A stretch of 64,000 nt of DNA. It comes from Bacilli bacterium (GTDB lineage Bacteria; Bacillota_I; Bacilli_A; RFN20; CAG-826). Location of the stretch: positions 1-64,000 of the forward strand of contig CAAGAN010000006.1 in assembly GCA_900767825.1 (NCBI GenBank). The letters run 5' to 3'. The notes below the pieces were generated by a model, which saw nothing but the letters and a program-made list of their open reading frames with translations, searched no databases and was not told the origin of the DNA. The stretch's first letter is position 1; each line of letters starts with the position of its first letter. A program made the position numbers and the translations under genes. Shown here one piece after another: positions 8,654 through 16,973 of the stretch.

Positions 8654-8753
8654 ATCGCGTGGAAACCTCCGCGATAGTGGCGCCAGCCTTGTGCAAATCA
8701 GAGCCTGGCTACCGGGAATGGTGCGTTTGCAAAACCGGTATCGCATCATTCCC
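8654..8753 (-). promoter_or_regulatory. Hairpin-rich intergenic segment upstream of the sigma-like gene
   Basis: The intergenic stretch 8589-8939 between the divergent sigma-like gene and ABC-3C operon contains three inverted repeats: 8714-8725 with 8742-8753 (12 bp, one G-U on one strand, 16-nt loop), 8682-8686 with 8705-8709 (GCCAG/CTGGC), and 8654-8659 with 8670-8675 (ATCGCG/CGCGAT, 10-nt loop). It is clearly richer in G+C than its surroundings. A GAAGGAGG-like site occurs on the minus strand near 8800 with no usable start after it. The segment may be a structured leader RNA of the toxin-type operon or an operator region for both operons. Confidence 0.4.
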
Positions 8754-8939
8754 ATTTCTTCTTTTAAATTGTTTTTTTATCTTCGATTATATTTGAAAAC
8801 CTCCTTCGATTTGCCCTTTGCATTTTGATTGCGGATGCTAGAATACTAGTAGGGCCGATAGCTCCTGGGCTTACACACATAATTTAGCTTTATTGAAAAA
8901 GCGATTAGGTACGCCTTGGGACGGTTTACGGTACGAGCA

Positions 8940-9938
8940 ATGGGTGACAAGTTAACTTTTGCAAAATTCATCGGTGTTCTTTCAATAGGCAGGAAGAGCC
9001 CGACATATATTTTCCTTCCCGAACTTCTGGATGCCTTCGTCGGTGGCAAACTTAACAGTGGAGAAATCGATTTGCCGAACCTCTGTGATGATGCGAATCC
9101 CAATACCTTGAAGGCAAAAGCCAACGGAAACAGGGAAATATCAAGGGATGAGGCAACAACTCTATTGGAGAATTTTGACTATGATTCGTTGGAAACCTTT
9201 TTCAACGATCTGATATCCGACGTTCACCTTGTCGAGATAAGGAATGCCGTTGTCAGTTATGGTTTCAAGCTCAAAACCAGCCTCGACGATTCTTTGATTC
9301 CGGAGGTATGCGCGAAATTGATGAAGAAGATAGTGTACGATTTGAGTCTTGGAAGGAAGGAGACGCTTCCGCCCCTCGAATACCTGGACTTTAAGAGCCT
9401 TGGTAGCGCATCAATTAAGGCTGCCGAATTCAAAAATGGCGCACTCTACATAAACGGCGAGAAAATGCCTATTTCCAAAAAGCTCGCGCAGATGGACATC
9501 GAAGTAGATGGTGACTTGCTTTTCGTCAAAAAATTATTCGAAGCCTATTCGGAGGCACTCGGAAGAAAGGTGTCCAATCAGGATGGATTGAATGGGACTA
9601 TTTACGAGAGACACCTTTCCGAGCATACGAAGTTCTATTTCGAGGCAAGGTACAAGGAAAATGCCGCCAGGGAATTGTTTGACGATGGTGAAACCGAGTT
9701 TGAGTCGATAGAGAAAGAAATTGAGGACGGAATCTTTGACGCCCTTTATTTCGGGAAGTACAAAAACAGCACCGAAAGGATTACGAACGTCATGAATACG
9801 ATTGCTATGAATTTGCAGTTGAACAGCTCCTTACTTTTGAATATCAGAGGCTTCATAAACGTTTCCACTAGAAAGGGCATCCTTCATATCCTTGTCGAGG
9901 AGGGGAGGATAAGGTCATGGGTGAATCCAAATGAGTAG
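8940..9938 (+). CDS. ABC-3C system effector protein with C-terminal ABC-3C CTD
   Basis: The protein has 332 residues from ATG 8940; an in-frame TTG at 8916 is an alternative, and neither has a clear ribosome site. The C-terminal ~85 residues match the ABC-3C C-terminal domain: HTKFYFEARYKENAARELFD, EIEDGIFDALY, STERITNVMNTIAMNLQ, and the ending RKGILHILVEEGRIRSWVN, which parallels the family's DKKGICHxLVNxGxIxWV. The N-terminal ~200 residues would be the effector module; I do not recognise a nuclease, protease or TIR motif in it. It is the first gene of a three-gene operon with the middle component and the SMC-like ATPase. In this family the ATPase and middle component are thought to sense invasion and unleash the effector. 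Family membership is well supported; the toxic activity is unknown. Confidence 0.75.
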   Translation: MGDKLTFAKFIGVLSIGRKSPTYIFLPELLDAFVGGKLNSGEIDLPNLCDDANPNTLKAKANGNREISRDEATTLLENFDYDSLETFFNDLISDVHLVEIRNAVVSYGFKLKTSLDDSLIPEVCAKLMKKIVYDLSLGRKETLPPLEYLDFKSLGSASIKAAEFKNGALYINGEKMPISKKLAQMDIEVDGDLLFVKKLFEAYSEALGRKVSNQDGLNGTIYERHLSEHTKFYFEARYKENAARELFDDGETEFESIEKEIEDGIFDALYFGKYKNSTERITNVMNTIAMNLQLNSSLLLNIRGFINVSTRKGILHILVEEGRIRSWVNPNE

Positions 9939-10371
9939 CTGTGTGTTCAACTCTGTATACGAAACAAGTATGAGGCTTATTTTGCTCCTTTTTGCTTTTG
10001 GCGCCCCGCTTTCCTCCGAAGAGCTTTTTGCCTTTGATTTCGTAGCTACGTATGGTAAGGAATTCGATTTGACAGACGTCAGCCTAAACGGAGATAGCGA
10101 ATTCACTTTGAGCAAAGCTTCGTTAAGGAGGAAAAGGGTGGTGGAATCCATTTCCTACTTGGTAAGGAATGGATACATCACGCCAACGGCAACTGAAACT
10201 GAAACCAAGTATGAATTAGCTGAAAGGGGAAATGAATTTTATAAAAAAATATCGCAATCCGGATATTCTGAAAAATACATATTGACGGTCGAACTAGGAA
10301 AGAGGGAACTGTTCATGAAGAAAAACAAGGCACTTGATTTGCTACTGGACAAGATAAAGGGGGACAAATGA
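9931..10371 (+). CDS. ABC-3C system middle component (MC2-like)
   Basis: The protein has 146 residues and starts at an ATG overlapping the upstream stop by 8 bp, so translation is coupled. The order FNSVYETSMRLILLLFAFG, SSEELFAFDFVATYG, then KASLRRKRVVESISYLVRNG (a winged-helix-like segment) and YELAERG matches the small middle component of ABC-3C systems (N-S-x-E-x-S-x-R at the start, xRR before the last helices). These proteins link the effector CTD with the ATPase. The next gene begins two bases after its stop. No catalytic motif is visible, as expected. Confidence 0.75.
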   Translation: MSSCVFNSVYETSMRLILLLFAFGAPLSSEELFAFDFVATYGKEFDLTDVSLNGDSEFTLSKASLRRKRVVESISYLVRNGYITPTATETETKYELAERGNEFYKKISQSGYSEKYILTVELGKRELFMKKNKALDLLLDKIKGDK

Positions 10372-10372
10372 T

Positions 10373-12196
10373 ATGGACGATATTTATTTCAAAAAGGTAA
10401 TTGCCCGAGGGGATGGCAAAAGAGAATCCTCTATTGAGTTCACAAAGGGACTCAACATAATATGTGGGCCCTCCAATACCGGCAAGACTTTGATATTCAA
10501 GATCTTTAAGCAGGCATTCGGCGCCGATAACAGAAAATCCGCCAGCAATGATGACGAGCCTTTTATTATAGAAAGTGACACAGGGTATACTGATTTTTCA
10601 CTTGTAATCTCTAAACACGGTGATGACGTTATCTTGACTAGGAAAGTCGATTCGGAAATCATAAGCGTCGAAAGCAATAGCCCATACGTAGAATCTGGCG
10701 TTTATTCATTCGCCAATAAACAAGGGTTTAAACATATTAATGATGCTCTTTTGCAGATTTTCAATGTCGACCCATTCAAACTTCCCCAAAAAAAAGACGG
10801 AAGCGCTATATATTTTTCGCTGAAGTTCCTCGACTATCTTTTTTTGGCCGACGAAGGAAGGATCGACGAAGGAAGTCAGATACTTTTGGCAAAGAGCAAA
10901 AAATACAGCCCGGCAACACAGTCAATGGCTAACTTGCTCTACTTGCTTTATGACATGGATTTCTCCAATTACTTGAAGAATGAGAACATAGAAAAACTAA
11001 AACTCAAGCGGAGTGCAGTCAGGAAATACATAAGCGAGAAAATAACGGATAACGAAAACGAGATAAACAGCCTTATAAAGAAACTAGAGGAATTCTCCAC
11101 CATCGAAGAAGATTCTAATTCGGTTCAACTGAAACTTGAAAATGTAAGAGGTGAAATTGACACCAAATATAAGGAATCCGCGATATTGGAGTACTTAATA
11201 AAGACTTTAGTTAAAAAGATGCAATCAGATGGCGTGCTTATTGAAAGGCTTAAAAATCTTTCGATTCAGTATAAATCGGATTTGGAAAGACTCAACTTCA
11301 TTGCTTCGGGAAAGGATGAATTGGACATGAACGAAGCTGAGCACGAGTGCCCATATTGCCATAGCTTGATTCACGAGGAAAAAGAACAAATCAATCTTAA
11401 AGAGGTGCAGTCGGAAGTGAATGCCGCCATGCAGAACCTAAACGATGTCTCCAAGACGCTTTCTAAAATAAGTGAGGAACACGAAAACGATGGTAGAGAA
11501 CTTGAAACTCATGAAAGCAACCTTTTAGAAGTCAGGCGGTCGGTTTCAAAACTGGTGAGCCAAAGGGATCGATTGGAGCATACCCTTAAGAAGTTTGACG
11601 AACTTATTGAATGCAAAAAGCGAATCGACTATCTCAAAAACGACACCGAATCGCTGAAAAGGGATCTGTCAAAAATGTCTAATCAAGTCAAAGTAAATAG
11701 AGAGGATTTCGTCCCTGCCGAGCATTTCCATTCGTCTTTTTTCCAGGCAATGACGGAAAACATCAAAGAAATCATGAGGAGTTGCGGCGATACAAGATAT
11801 GTGGTAGCCGAATTCGATAGGGCAAGCTTCGACATTTCGATTAGGGGGCAAAGCAAATCGGCCAACAACGGGAAGGGATTCAGGTCATTTGCCAATTCAG
11901 TGACTCTTATGGCGTTTAGAAAAATCCTTGACGAGAAAGGCAAGCACCAGTTGCCTGTATATGTCATCGATTCACCTTTAAAAAACTTGGATGTCGGCGA
12001 TTTGAACAAAGACAACATAAAGGATGGCTTCTTCAAATATCTAATTGAGGCCTCAAGAAGCGGCCAATTGATAATCATTGAGAACACTAATAACTTCACC
12101 ATGACAGAAGAGTTGAAGGAAAAGGCAAACATCATAGAATTTACTCACGACGAAAACGTTGGACGTTATGGTTTCCTGCTAGATTATCGTGATTAA
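10373..12196 (+). CDS. ABC-3C system SMC/RecN-like ATPase (DUF3732-like)
   Basis: The protein has 607 residues. Walker A is at ~residues 31-40 (CGPSNTGKTLIF). Long coiled coils run from ~200 to ~450, interrupted by a zinc-hook-like CPYC at ~325 (EHECPYCHSLI). A signature-like segment (GKGFRSFANSV) is at ~500, Walker B/D-loop at ~530 (VYVIDSPLKNLD), and an Asn-containing switch segment (LIIIENTNN) follows. This is the DUF3732 type found in ABC-three-component systems. It should dimerise through the hook and act as a nucleic-acid-responsive switch for the effector. All ATPase motifs look intact, so the operon is probably functional. It starts two bases after the middle component's stop. Confidence 0.85.
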   Translation: MDDIYFKKVIARGDGKRESSIEFTKGLNIICGPSNTGKTLIFKIFKQAFGADNRKSASNDDEPFIIESDTGYTDFSLVISKHGDDVILTRKVDSEIISVESNSPYVESGVYSFANKQGFKHINDALLQIFNVDPFKLPQKKDGSAIYFSLKFLDYLFLADEGRIDEGSQILLAKSKKYSPATQSMANLLYLLYDMDFSNYLKNENIEKLKLKRSAVRKYISEKITDNENEINSLIKKLEEFSTIEEDSNSVQLKLENVRGEIDTKYKESAILEYLIKTLVKKMQSDGVLIERLKNLSIQYKSDLERLNFIASGKDELDMNEAEHECPYCHSLIHEEKEQINLKEVQSEVNAAMQNLNDVSKTLSKISEEHENDGRELETHESNLLEVRRSVSKLVSQRDRLEHTLKKFDELIECKKRIDYLKNDTESLKRDLSKMSNQVKVNREDFVPAEHFHSSFFQAMTENIKEIMRSCGDTRYVVAEFDRASFDISIRGQSKSANNGKGFRSFANSVTLMAFRKILDEKGKHQLPVYVIDSPLKNLDVGDLNKDNIKDGFFKYLIEASRSGQLIIIENTNNFTMTEELKEKANIIEFTHDENVGRYGFLLDYRD

Positions 12197-12402
12197 GCTT
12201 GGTTTATTCTTTTTAAGCCAACACGTCTAAATGTCAAAACGTGATATATAGATACTAGATCTGCATTGTTGAAGTTAAGGAAAAAGGGCTTTGGTCCTAG
12301 CATGCGCTCGATGTGTTGCAAGATGCGCTAATGAATAATAATTTAGAATTATAAAGGCATCGCTGTTTATTTTTAGAATAAGTGTGTCTACTTTTATGTT
12401 AC

Positions 12403-12423
12403 CGGTTCACGGTTCGCGGTTCA
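12403..12423 (+). repeat. Triple 7-bp tandem repeat CGGTTC(A/G)
   Basis: Three contiguous units CGGTTCA, CGGTTCG, CGGTTCA lie in an otherwise AT-rich stretch. They could be a protein-binding site or slippage; no further evidence. Confidence 0.6.
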
Positions 12424-12502
12424 TTTTAGTTTTATTTTTCTTTTTGCCTATTTTTGATTCTATAATTAGTAAATTTAATCAAAAGGTTAATCGATTGCAT
12501 AG

Positions 12503-12550
12503 ACTACCCAAAAAAATACCCTAATCACTACCCAAAAAACTACCCAAAAA
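12503..12550 (+). repeat. 12-bp tandem repeat array (unit ACTACCCAAAAA)
   Basis: Exact units start at 12503, 12527 and 12539. The 12-bp slot between the first two (12515-12526, AATACCCTAATC) is a degenerate fourth copy, so the period is 12 bp throughout. The array ends 63 bp before the ATG of a small membrane protein gene. Its CTACC core is shared with the array at 17046-17105. Probably an operator. Confidence 0.7.
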
Positions 12551-12613
12551 CTTTTATTAATAGTTATAATTTTGAAGTTTATAATTAATACATCCAATCA
12601 AAGAGGTGACTAT

Positions 12614-13039
12614 ATGAAAGTCATTAAGAATATGTACCCATCGATCATTAACATTGCGGTTGCTGCCGGAATGATTATTTTGTTCTTTTGCCCAATCCTA
12701 ATATCAACTCAAGCACCTGACCCATCTACAAGAATTGAAACTATTGTAAGTCCATTTCTACATATCTATTCAATCGCAACAGTATTCTTGCTATTGATTC
12801 CATTAATAATTCTTATAGTCATTGACGTCCTTATACTGTTAATGAAAAAAAGGATATTGAATTGGTTAAACCTATTAATATCTTTATATGTCTTTGTTAT
12901 ATCTATTTGCTTTATCTTTAATTATGAATTTATAGTTTTAGGCATTGCATTCATATCCATCTTTATTTCATTAATGGTTATTTCGTCTATTTGCAATTTA
13001 TGTATAGATGAATATAAAAGAAGAAAGCAATTAAATTAG
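12614..13039 (+). CDS. Small integral membrane protein, function unknown
   Basis: The protein has 141 residues from ATG 12614, chosen over an upstream in-frame start because AGAGGTGA lies 5 nt before it. Four hydrophobic segments are visible (roughly residues 9-31, 49-76, 82-104, 106-128), with a charged tail (DEYKRRKQLN). I do not recognise the family. The stop overlaps the convergent neighbour's stop. The 12-bp repeat array upstream suggests specific regulation. AT-rich codon use differs from the island on its left. Confidence 0.65.
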   Translation: MKVIKNMYPSIINIAVAAGMIILFFCPILISTQAPDPSTRIETIVSPFLHIYSIATVFLLLIPLIILIVIDVLILLMKKRILNWLNLLISLYVFVISICFIFNYEFIVLGIAFISIFISLMVISSICNLCIDEYKRRKQLN

Positions 13040-13491
13040 TTGTCTTGCTTATATATCCCTAGTTCAATCGCAGCTTCCTTGCTCATGAACGCGTAGTTGC
13101 TCCATTTCTCCTGGACCAATATGAACCTGTGGAAAGGTACGACTTTGTTTGGCTTTACTATCTTAGAAGTGAATATTTCTCCAGTAGAATTCTTACTTAT
13201 CTTACTATTGAACTTTATCTTTTCATCATCCATGAGTTCTACTTCTACATTGCCATATGTCCTTATTCTTTCAGAGAAAGTAGCTATAATAAATAACCAA
13301 CTTATCAACATCAGAACATATGCTAAAGAAGTAAGAAATGTAGTCAACTCAATGATTTTAAGACCGAAAATAATGGCGATTGTAATTGCTAATACAAAGC
13401 AAATTATTAACCCAAATGTGAACCACCAGTTTTTAGCAAACCATAGTTTCGAATGATCCCATGTTTCTAGGAAATAACTAACCTTTTTCAT
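13036..13491 (-). CDS. Small membrane protein with two TM segments, function unknown
   Basis: The protein has 151 residues, with GGAGGGG 6 nt before ATG. The N-terminus is aromatic (WDHSKLWFAKNWWFTFG) and leads into two membrane helices (residues ~24-46 and ~49-72), followed by a soluble C-terminal domain of ~80 residues (VEVELMDDEKIKFNSK ... RFILVQEKWSNYAFMSKEAA). No family recognised. It is convergent with, and overlaps at the stops, the preceding membrane protein gene. The two may have arrived together, but nothing in the sequence proves a link. Confidence 0.65.
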   Translation of the reverse strand: MKKVSYFLETWDHSKLWFAKNWWFTFGLIICFVLAITIAIIFGLKIIELTTFLTSLAYVLMLISWLFIIATFSERIRTYGNVEVELMDDEKIKFNSKISKNSTGEIFTSKIVKPNKVVPFHRFILVQEKWSNYAFMSKEAAIELGIYKQDN

Positions 13492-13650
13492 TTTGACCCC
13501 TCCAATTAGTTCGATAATTGTCTCAAATCTATTTTATTTTCGTTATTCTAGTCCTTTGAAATGGTAGTTCAATATGTTTTTAGGGAAGAAGCTTATCTAG
13601 TCAATAAGAAGAAATATATTTTATTTCATACCTTTATTTATTTCTTATAG

Positions 13651-13656
13651 TAGAAT
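13651..13656 (+). promoter_or_regulatory. -10 hexamer of a probable leaderless transcript (DUF5677 gene)
   Basis: TAGAAT is followed by 7 nt and then ATG 13664; no Shine-Dalgarno site is present. The usual start distance would put +1 at or next to the A of ATG. Confidence 0.45.
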
Positions 13657-13663
13657 AATCTCA

Positions 13664-14770
13664 ATGGAAAATTTAATTGAGAAGGATAAATATTTCGCCT
13701 TATTAGCATCCCTGGGTATTAAAAGGGAATTAGATTATGACTATCTATATTCCTTATTTTCCTATGCTATGTCTGGATTAGATGAGATGAGAGGAGATAA
13801 TCCTGTTGTTGCATCTATGGGTGTTAATCCTGTCTTATTGACTATATATCTAGTAAATGAACACGCTTTCTATCTAAGGACACATAAAGATAAAAACGAA
13901 GAAGAATTAAAAGCAGATATGCAATATGAGCAATTTATTGCTTCTATTGCAGTCGATAAATATTTTACCAATGAACATCTTGCGTATAAGATGGGTACTT
14001 TAACATCTAGATTCTCTCCTGCTATGTCCACCCTTGATCTATATCTAAATTTTGTCTTGGGTATGTTAGCTAGGTATAAAAAGAATGATCCTAAACAAAC
14101 ATTATTAGTAGATGTCATGAACAAAGGTTTCCAGATGGCTAAATGTGTTGCTACTTTATTAGAAAGCGGATTTGAAACCGAAGCCTTCTCGACCTGGAGA
14201 ACTCTTCATGAAAATGAATGCATCCTTCAATGCTTGGTTAAATATGGTCAAAAAGTCATAGATAGATATCTTTGCCACATGAAATATGCGATTGCTTTTA
14301 GAGGTGGCATTAAGGATAAAGAAGAAACCGACGCCGTCTTTGTCGAGATAAAAGAAAACATGAGGCAAATAGGACTTAAGTCAAAAGACATGAAGCGTTA
14401 TATCGAATATGGTTGGTTAACTGGGATTGATAATGTATTGTCTATCCCTGATTTCAAATTCAATTTTAGGGATGGAGTGGAACGTGTTGCAGGATTAAGT
14501 GCCTATTCTAAAGTATATGAAATGTCTAGCGAGATTGCCCATTCATCTCCTTTATTAATATATTCAAAGAAGGATTATTTCTTCTCGATTACTTTATTAA
14601 ATCTATATGAATCATTCTTTAGGTTAGAGAAATTCTTCTCTTCATTATATTTATCTAGCGTCAGCGAAGAAGAAAAGCAAAGATACCTAAATATGAGAAA
14701 TCTATATTATTCCGAATTAGTTTCCGCTTATAATGAACAAAAGGAAATATTTAAGTCTATTGGTAAATAA
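13664..14770 (+). CDS. DUF5677-like protein
   Basis: The protein has 368 mostly helical residues. The segment at ~165-185 (LLESGFETEAFSTWRTLHEN) carries the SxWRxLxE pattern of DUF5677 proteins, whose role is not established. No membrane segment or catalytic motif is visible. The ATG has no ribosome site and a TAGAAT 7 nt upstream. The RpiR-type regulator gene begins three bases after its stop, so the two are probably co-transcribed. DUF5677 genes are often in accessory regions. A link to amino-sugar regulation would be guesswork. Confidence 0.65.
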   Translation: MENLIEKDKYFALLASLGIKRELDYDYLYSLFSYAMSGLDEMRGDNPVVASMGVNPVLLTIYLVNEHAFYLRTHKDKNEEELKADMQYEQFIASIAVDKYFTNEHLAYKMGTLTSRFSPAMSTLDLYLNFVLGMLARYKKNDPKQTLLVDVMNKGFQMAKCVATLLESGFETEAFSTWRTLHENECILQCLVKYGQKVIDRYLCHMKYAIAFRGGIKDKEETDAVFVEIKENMRQIGLKSKDMKRYIEYGWLTGIDNVLSIPDFKFNFRDGVERVAGLSAYSKVYEMSSEIAHSSPLLIYSKKDYFFSITLLNLYESFFRLEKFFSSLYLSSVSEEEKQRYLNMRNLYYSELVSAYNEQKEIFKSIGK

Positions 14771-14773
14771 TAT

Positions 14774-15592
14774 ATGGCGGGTTCAGTAAAAGAATTAATT
14801 TTAAATATCCAAGATCCTACTCCGAGTGAGAAGAAGCTTGCGAAAAAGTTAATAGGATTAGACATTAATGAAGTTGTCTATATGTCCATTACTGAATTAA
14901 GCGAGAAGATTTCTTCTTCTGAGGCTACGATTCTTAGGTTTTGCAGGAAAATAGGATTCAAGGGATTCCAGGATTTTAAATTAGCCTTGTCTAGAGATAT
15001 TGCCCTTAATCAAAAAAATGAAGACATGTCTGCAACATCTTCTTTCCTTGCTAGTATTTCTAAATCATTAGAGAAATCTAGTGATTCATTAGATGAAGAA
15101 GATATAAATACAGTCTGCAAGAAAATGCTAAATTCAAGAAGGCTATGTGCTTTTGGGGTTGGATCTAGCTATGTTGCCCCTTTGTTTTTAAAGCAAAGAT
15201 TATTAACAGTAGGTAAATTAGTCTTAGCAGATGAATCTAGCCATACCATGACTGCAATTGCATCCAATTTAAATAACAAGGATGTTGTTTTATGTTTCTC
15301 GGTATCTGGGGCGACTAAAGATATCCTTGATGTAGCTAAAATTGCCAAAAGAAGTGGGGCGTATATTGTTTCTATTACTTCTTATCCATCTTCTCCATTA
15401 GGCAAATTATCCGATATGATTTTTAATGGATGTTCAAAAGAAGCATCAGCCTATAGAGGCAGCCTTACTCACTGCATGGGTCAATTATTTATTGCCGGTA
15501 TCTTAGCAGAAAGCTGTGTTTCCATGTTAGGTAAAGAGGGAGAAAAAATAGCGTTCAAGACTATCTCTGATTTCTCTGATAAATTGATTTAG
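14774..15592 (+). CDS. RpiR/MurR family transcriptional regulator
   Basis: The protein has 272 residues. The N-terminal helix-turn-helix (ITELSEKISSSEATILRFCR, then KIGFKGFQDFKLALS) is the HTH_6 type. The C-terminal SIS domain runs from ~115 to ~260, with phosphosugar-binding segments (CAFGVGSSYVAP, CFSVSGATKDILDVAKIAK, SITSYPSSPLGKLSD). Such proteins sense sugar phosphates and control amino-sugar or sialate operons. The likely target is the ROK-nagA-nagB-esterase operon 3.2 kb downstream, from which it is separated by an AAA ATPase and an AlbA_2-type gene. It follows the DUF5677 gene by three bases and ends before an AT-rich hairpin. Confidence 0.85.
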   Translation: MAGSVKELILNIQDPTPSEKKLAKKLIGLDINEVVYMSITELSEKISSSEATILRFCRKIGFKGFQDFKLALSRDIALNQKNEDMSATSSFLASISKSLEKSSDSLDEEDINTVCKKMLNSRRLCAFGVGSSYVAPLFLKQRLLTVGKLVLADESSHTMTAIASNLNNKDVVLCFSVSGATKDILDVAKIAKRSGAYIVSITSYPSSPLGKLSDMIFNGCSKEASAYRGSLTHCMGQLFIAGILAESCVSMLGKEGEKIAFKTISDFSDKLI

Positions 15593-15645
15593 CCGTAATT
15601 AAATTTTTATTTAAAATGTCGTTTATAAACATTGTTTTTAATGTT

Positions 15646-15665
15646 AGCAAAATCATTGCTTTTTT
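15646..15665 (+). terminator. Weak intrinsic terminator after the rpiR-like gene
   Basis: AGCAA, a 5-nt loop, TTGCT and then T5. The stem is short and AT-rich, so strength is doubtful. Confidence 0.45.
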
Positions 15666-15738
15666 AATTATTGAAAGTAAGGCACCCATTAATTATACTT
15701 TATATGTTCAAAGATTTTGAACTTATGAGGTATTGAAT

Positions 15739-16893
15739 ATGATTATAATGGATTTAAAGCTCCAAAATGTTTTGGGTTTCAAGGATATCCATTTTAATTT
15801 TTCCTATCCAAGGAAAATAAAAAACAATACCTTAGGCGACGAATGTCTTAAGGGGATCCCTAATTTTAGATATAAAAAAGTAAATGTCATCATGGGAAGC
15901 AATTCTAATGGAAAGTCTTCTTTAGGTGTTGCCATCTGGAAAATATGCATGTTTTTAAGAAATAAGGAAAGCAGTAACTTATTTGCCCTTCTTTCTGATC
16001 AAGCCGATTTCATGAATATTGATATAGATTATGTTTCTTGCATTGCTTTAAATCGCTATGTACTAAATAGAGTCAGAATCCGTATGGAAAAAGAAGAATC
16101 TTCACCATCTGGATTTGATATCAGGATGGATTATGAGAATGCTTTGCTTAGAAATGACGATACCTATGAATCTGCATGTTTAAATTTAGCTATGAAGGCT
16201 AAAAATAAAGATTATATAGAATGCCTAAATGACATTTCTTGTTCTGACGGCTGGTTTATTTCAATGCCGATTACTGAAACTGGGTTTGATGATTTTGTCT
16301 TGAATCTAGATGTAAAAGAAAGAGAAGTGTTTTCGAAAGTCTTATTCAAGACATTAGTTACTTTAGATCCAAATATTCAGTCCGTTAATGTAAGTTCTGA
16401 AATTGATGATGCCTATATTGTCAAATATGATGACGGGAAGAATACTCTTGTTAAAAGCGGAGACAAAATAAGCGATATCCGTTATCTTTCTAGTGGGACT
16501 AAATATGGATTTTTAATTGCCAAAGTATTTTATTTCCTAGGCAAACATAAAAATGGCCTTTTCTATGTTGATGAACTTTTCTCTTATATCAACTCTGATT
16601 TAGAGATTGCTATGTTAAATACAATGATTTCAATGTTAGGGGACTGTGAGCAGCTTTTCTTTACTACCCATAATTCTGAAGTGTTGCTTCTTCCTTTCCC
16701 TCTTCATTCTTTCTTGTTTTTAGGAAAAAAGAAAGAAAATGGAATAGCGTTAATTAATTATGTCTGCGCTTCTGATGTTGAGAAACGAAATAATGTAGTC
16801 ATTAAAAACCTATATGACAACGATGCTTTTGATATTTCTCCTGATACAAAAGAAATATTTGGATTGAAAGATTTGTTTCCCGACAAAGAGTGA
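15739..16893 (+). CDS. Stand-alone AAA (ABC-type) ATPase, probable defence or repair protein
   Basis: The protein has 384 residues from ATG 15739, chosen because GAGGT precedes it; an in-frame TTG lies two codons earlier. The start (MDLKLQNVLGFKDIHFNF) is typical of SMC/OLD-like ATPases. Walker A is at ~50-60 (IMGSNSNGKSSLG), a signature-like LSSGTKYGFL at ~250, Walker B at ~275 (GLFYVDELFSYI), and an H-loop-like FFTTHNSEVL at ~305. No TOPRIM or nuclease domain is attached and no partner gene is next to it, so it resembles lone AAA_15/AAA_21 proteins of defence islands. It lies between rpiR and the nag operon, which suggests insertion. Confidence 0.75.
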   Translation: MIIMDLKLQNVLGFKDIHFNFSYPRKIKNNTLGDECLKGIPNFRYKKVNVIMGSNSNGKSSLGVAIWKICMFLRNKESSNLFALLSDQADFMNIDIDYVSCIALNRYVLNRVRIRMEKEESSPSGFDIRMDYENALLRNDDTYESACLNLAMKAKNKDYIECLNDISCSDGWFISMPITETGFDDFVLNLDVKEREVFSKVLFKTLVTLDPNIQSVNVSSEIDDAYIVKYDDGKNTLVKSGDKISDIRYLSSGTKYGFLIAKVFYFLGKHKNGLFYVDELFSYINSDLEIAMLNTMISMLGDCEQLFFTTHNSEVLLLPFPLHSFLFLGKKKENGIALINYVCASDVEKRNNVVIKNLYDNDAFDISPDTKEIFGLKDLFPDKE

Positions 16894-16973
16894 ATTTAAA
16901 GTAAGTTTCAAATAGAATAAATAGCAGTTTATTTGGCGAACTATTTTTCGATTAGTTTTTTTAACTTTTAAAA

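Larger units (their letters stand above)
12197..12613. other. 417-bp intergenic stretch with short repeats
   Basis: No gene is supported here. It holds an 8-bp inverted repeat just after the ABC-3C operon (TTGGTTTA/TAAGCCAA, one G-U, no T-run), a CACGT/ACGTG pair around 12229-12243, a triple 7-mer at 12403-12423 and a 12-bp tandem array at 12503-12550. It marks the right end of the G+C-richer island. Confidence 0.5.

Noticed and set aside
8600..8760. Short minus-strand frame through the hairpin cluster starting at an ATG near 8756
   Set aside because: It would encode ~55 Arg-rich residues without family likeness, has no good ribosome site, and is explained better by the strong inverted repeats.
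12503..12550. CRISPR-like repeat
   Set aside because: Units are only 12 bp with no unique spacers.
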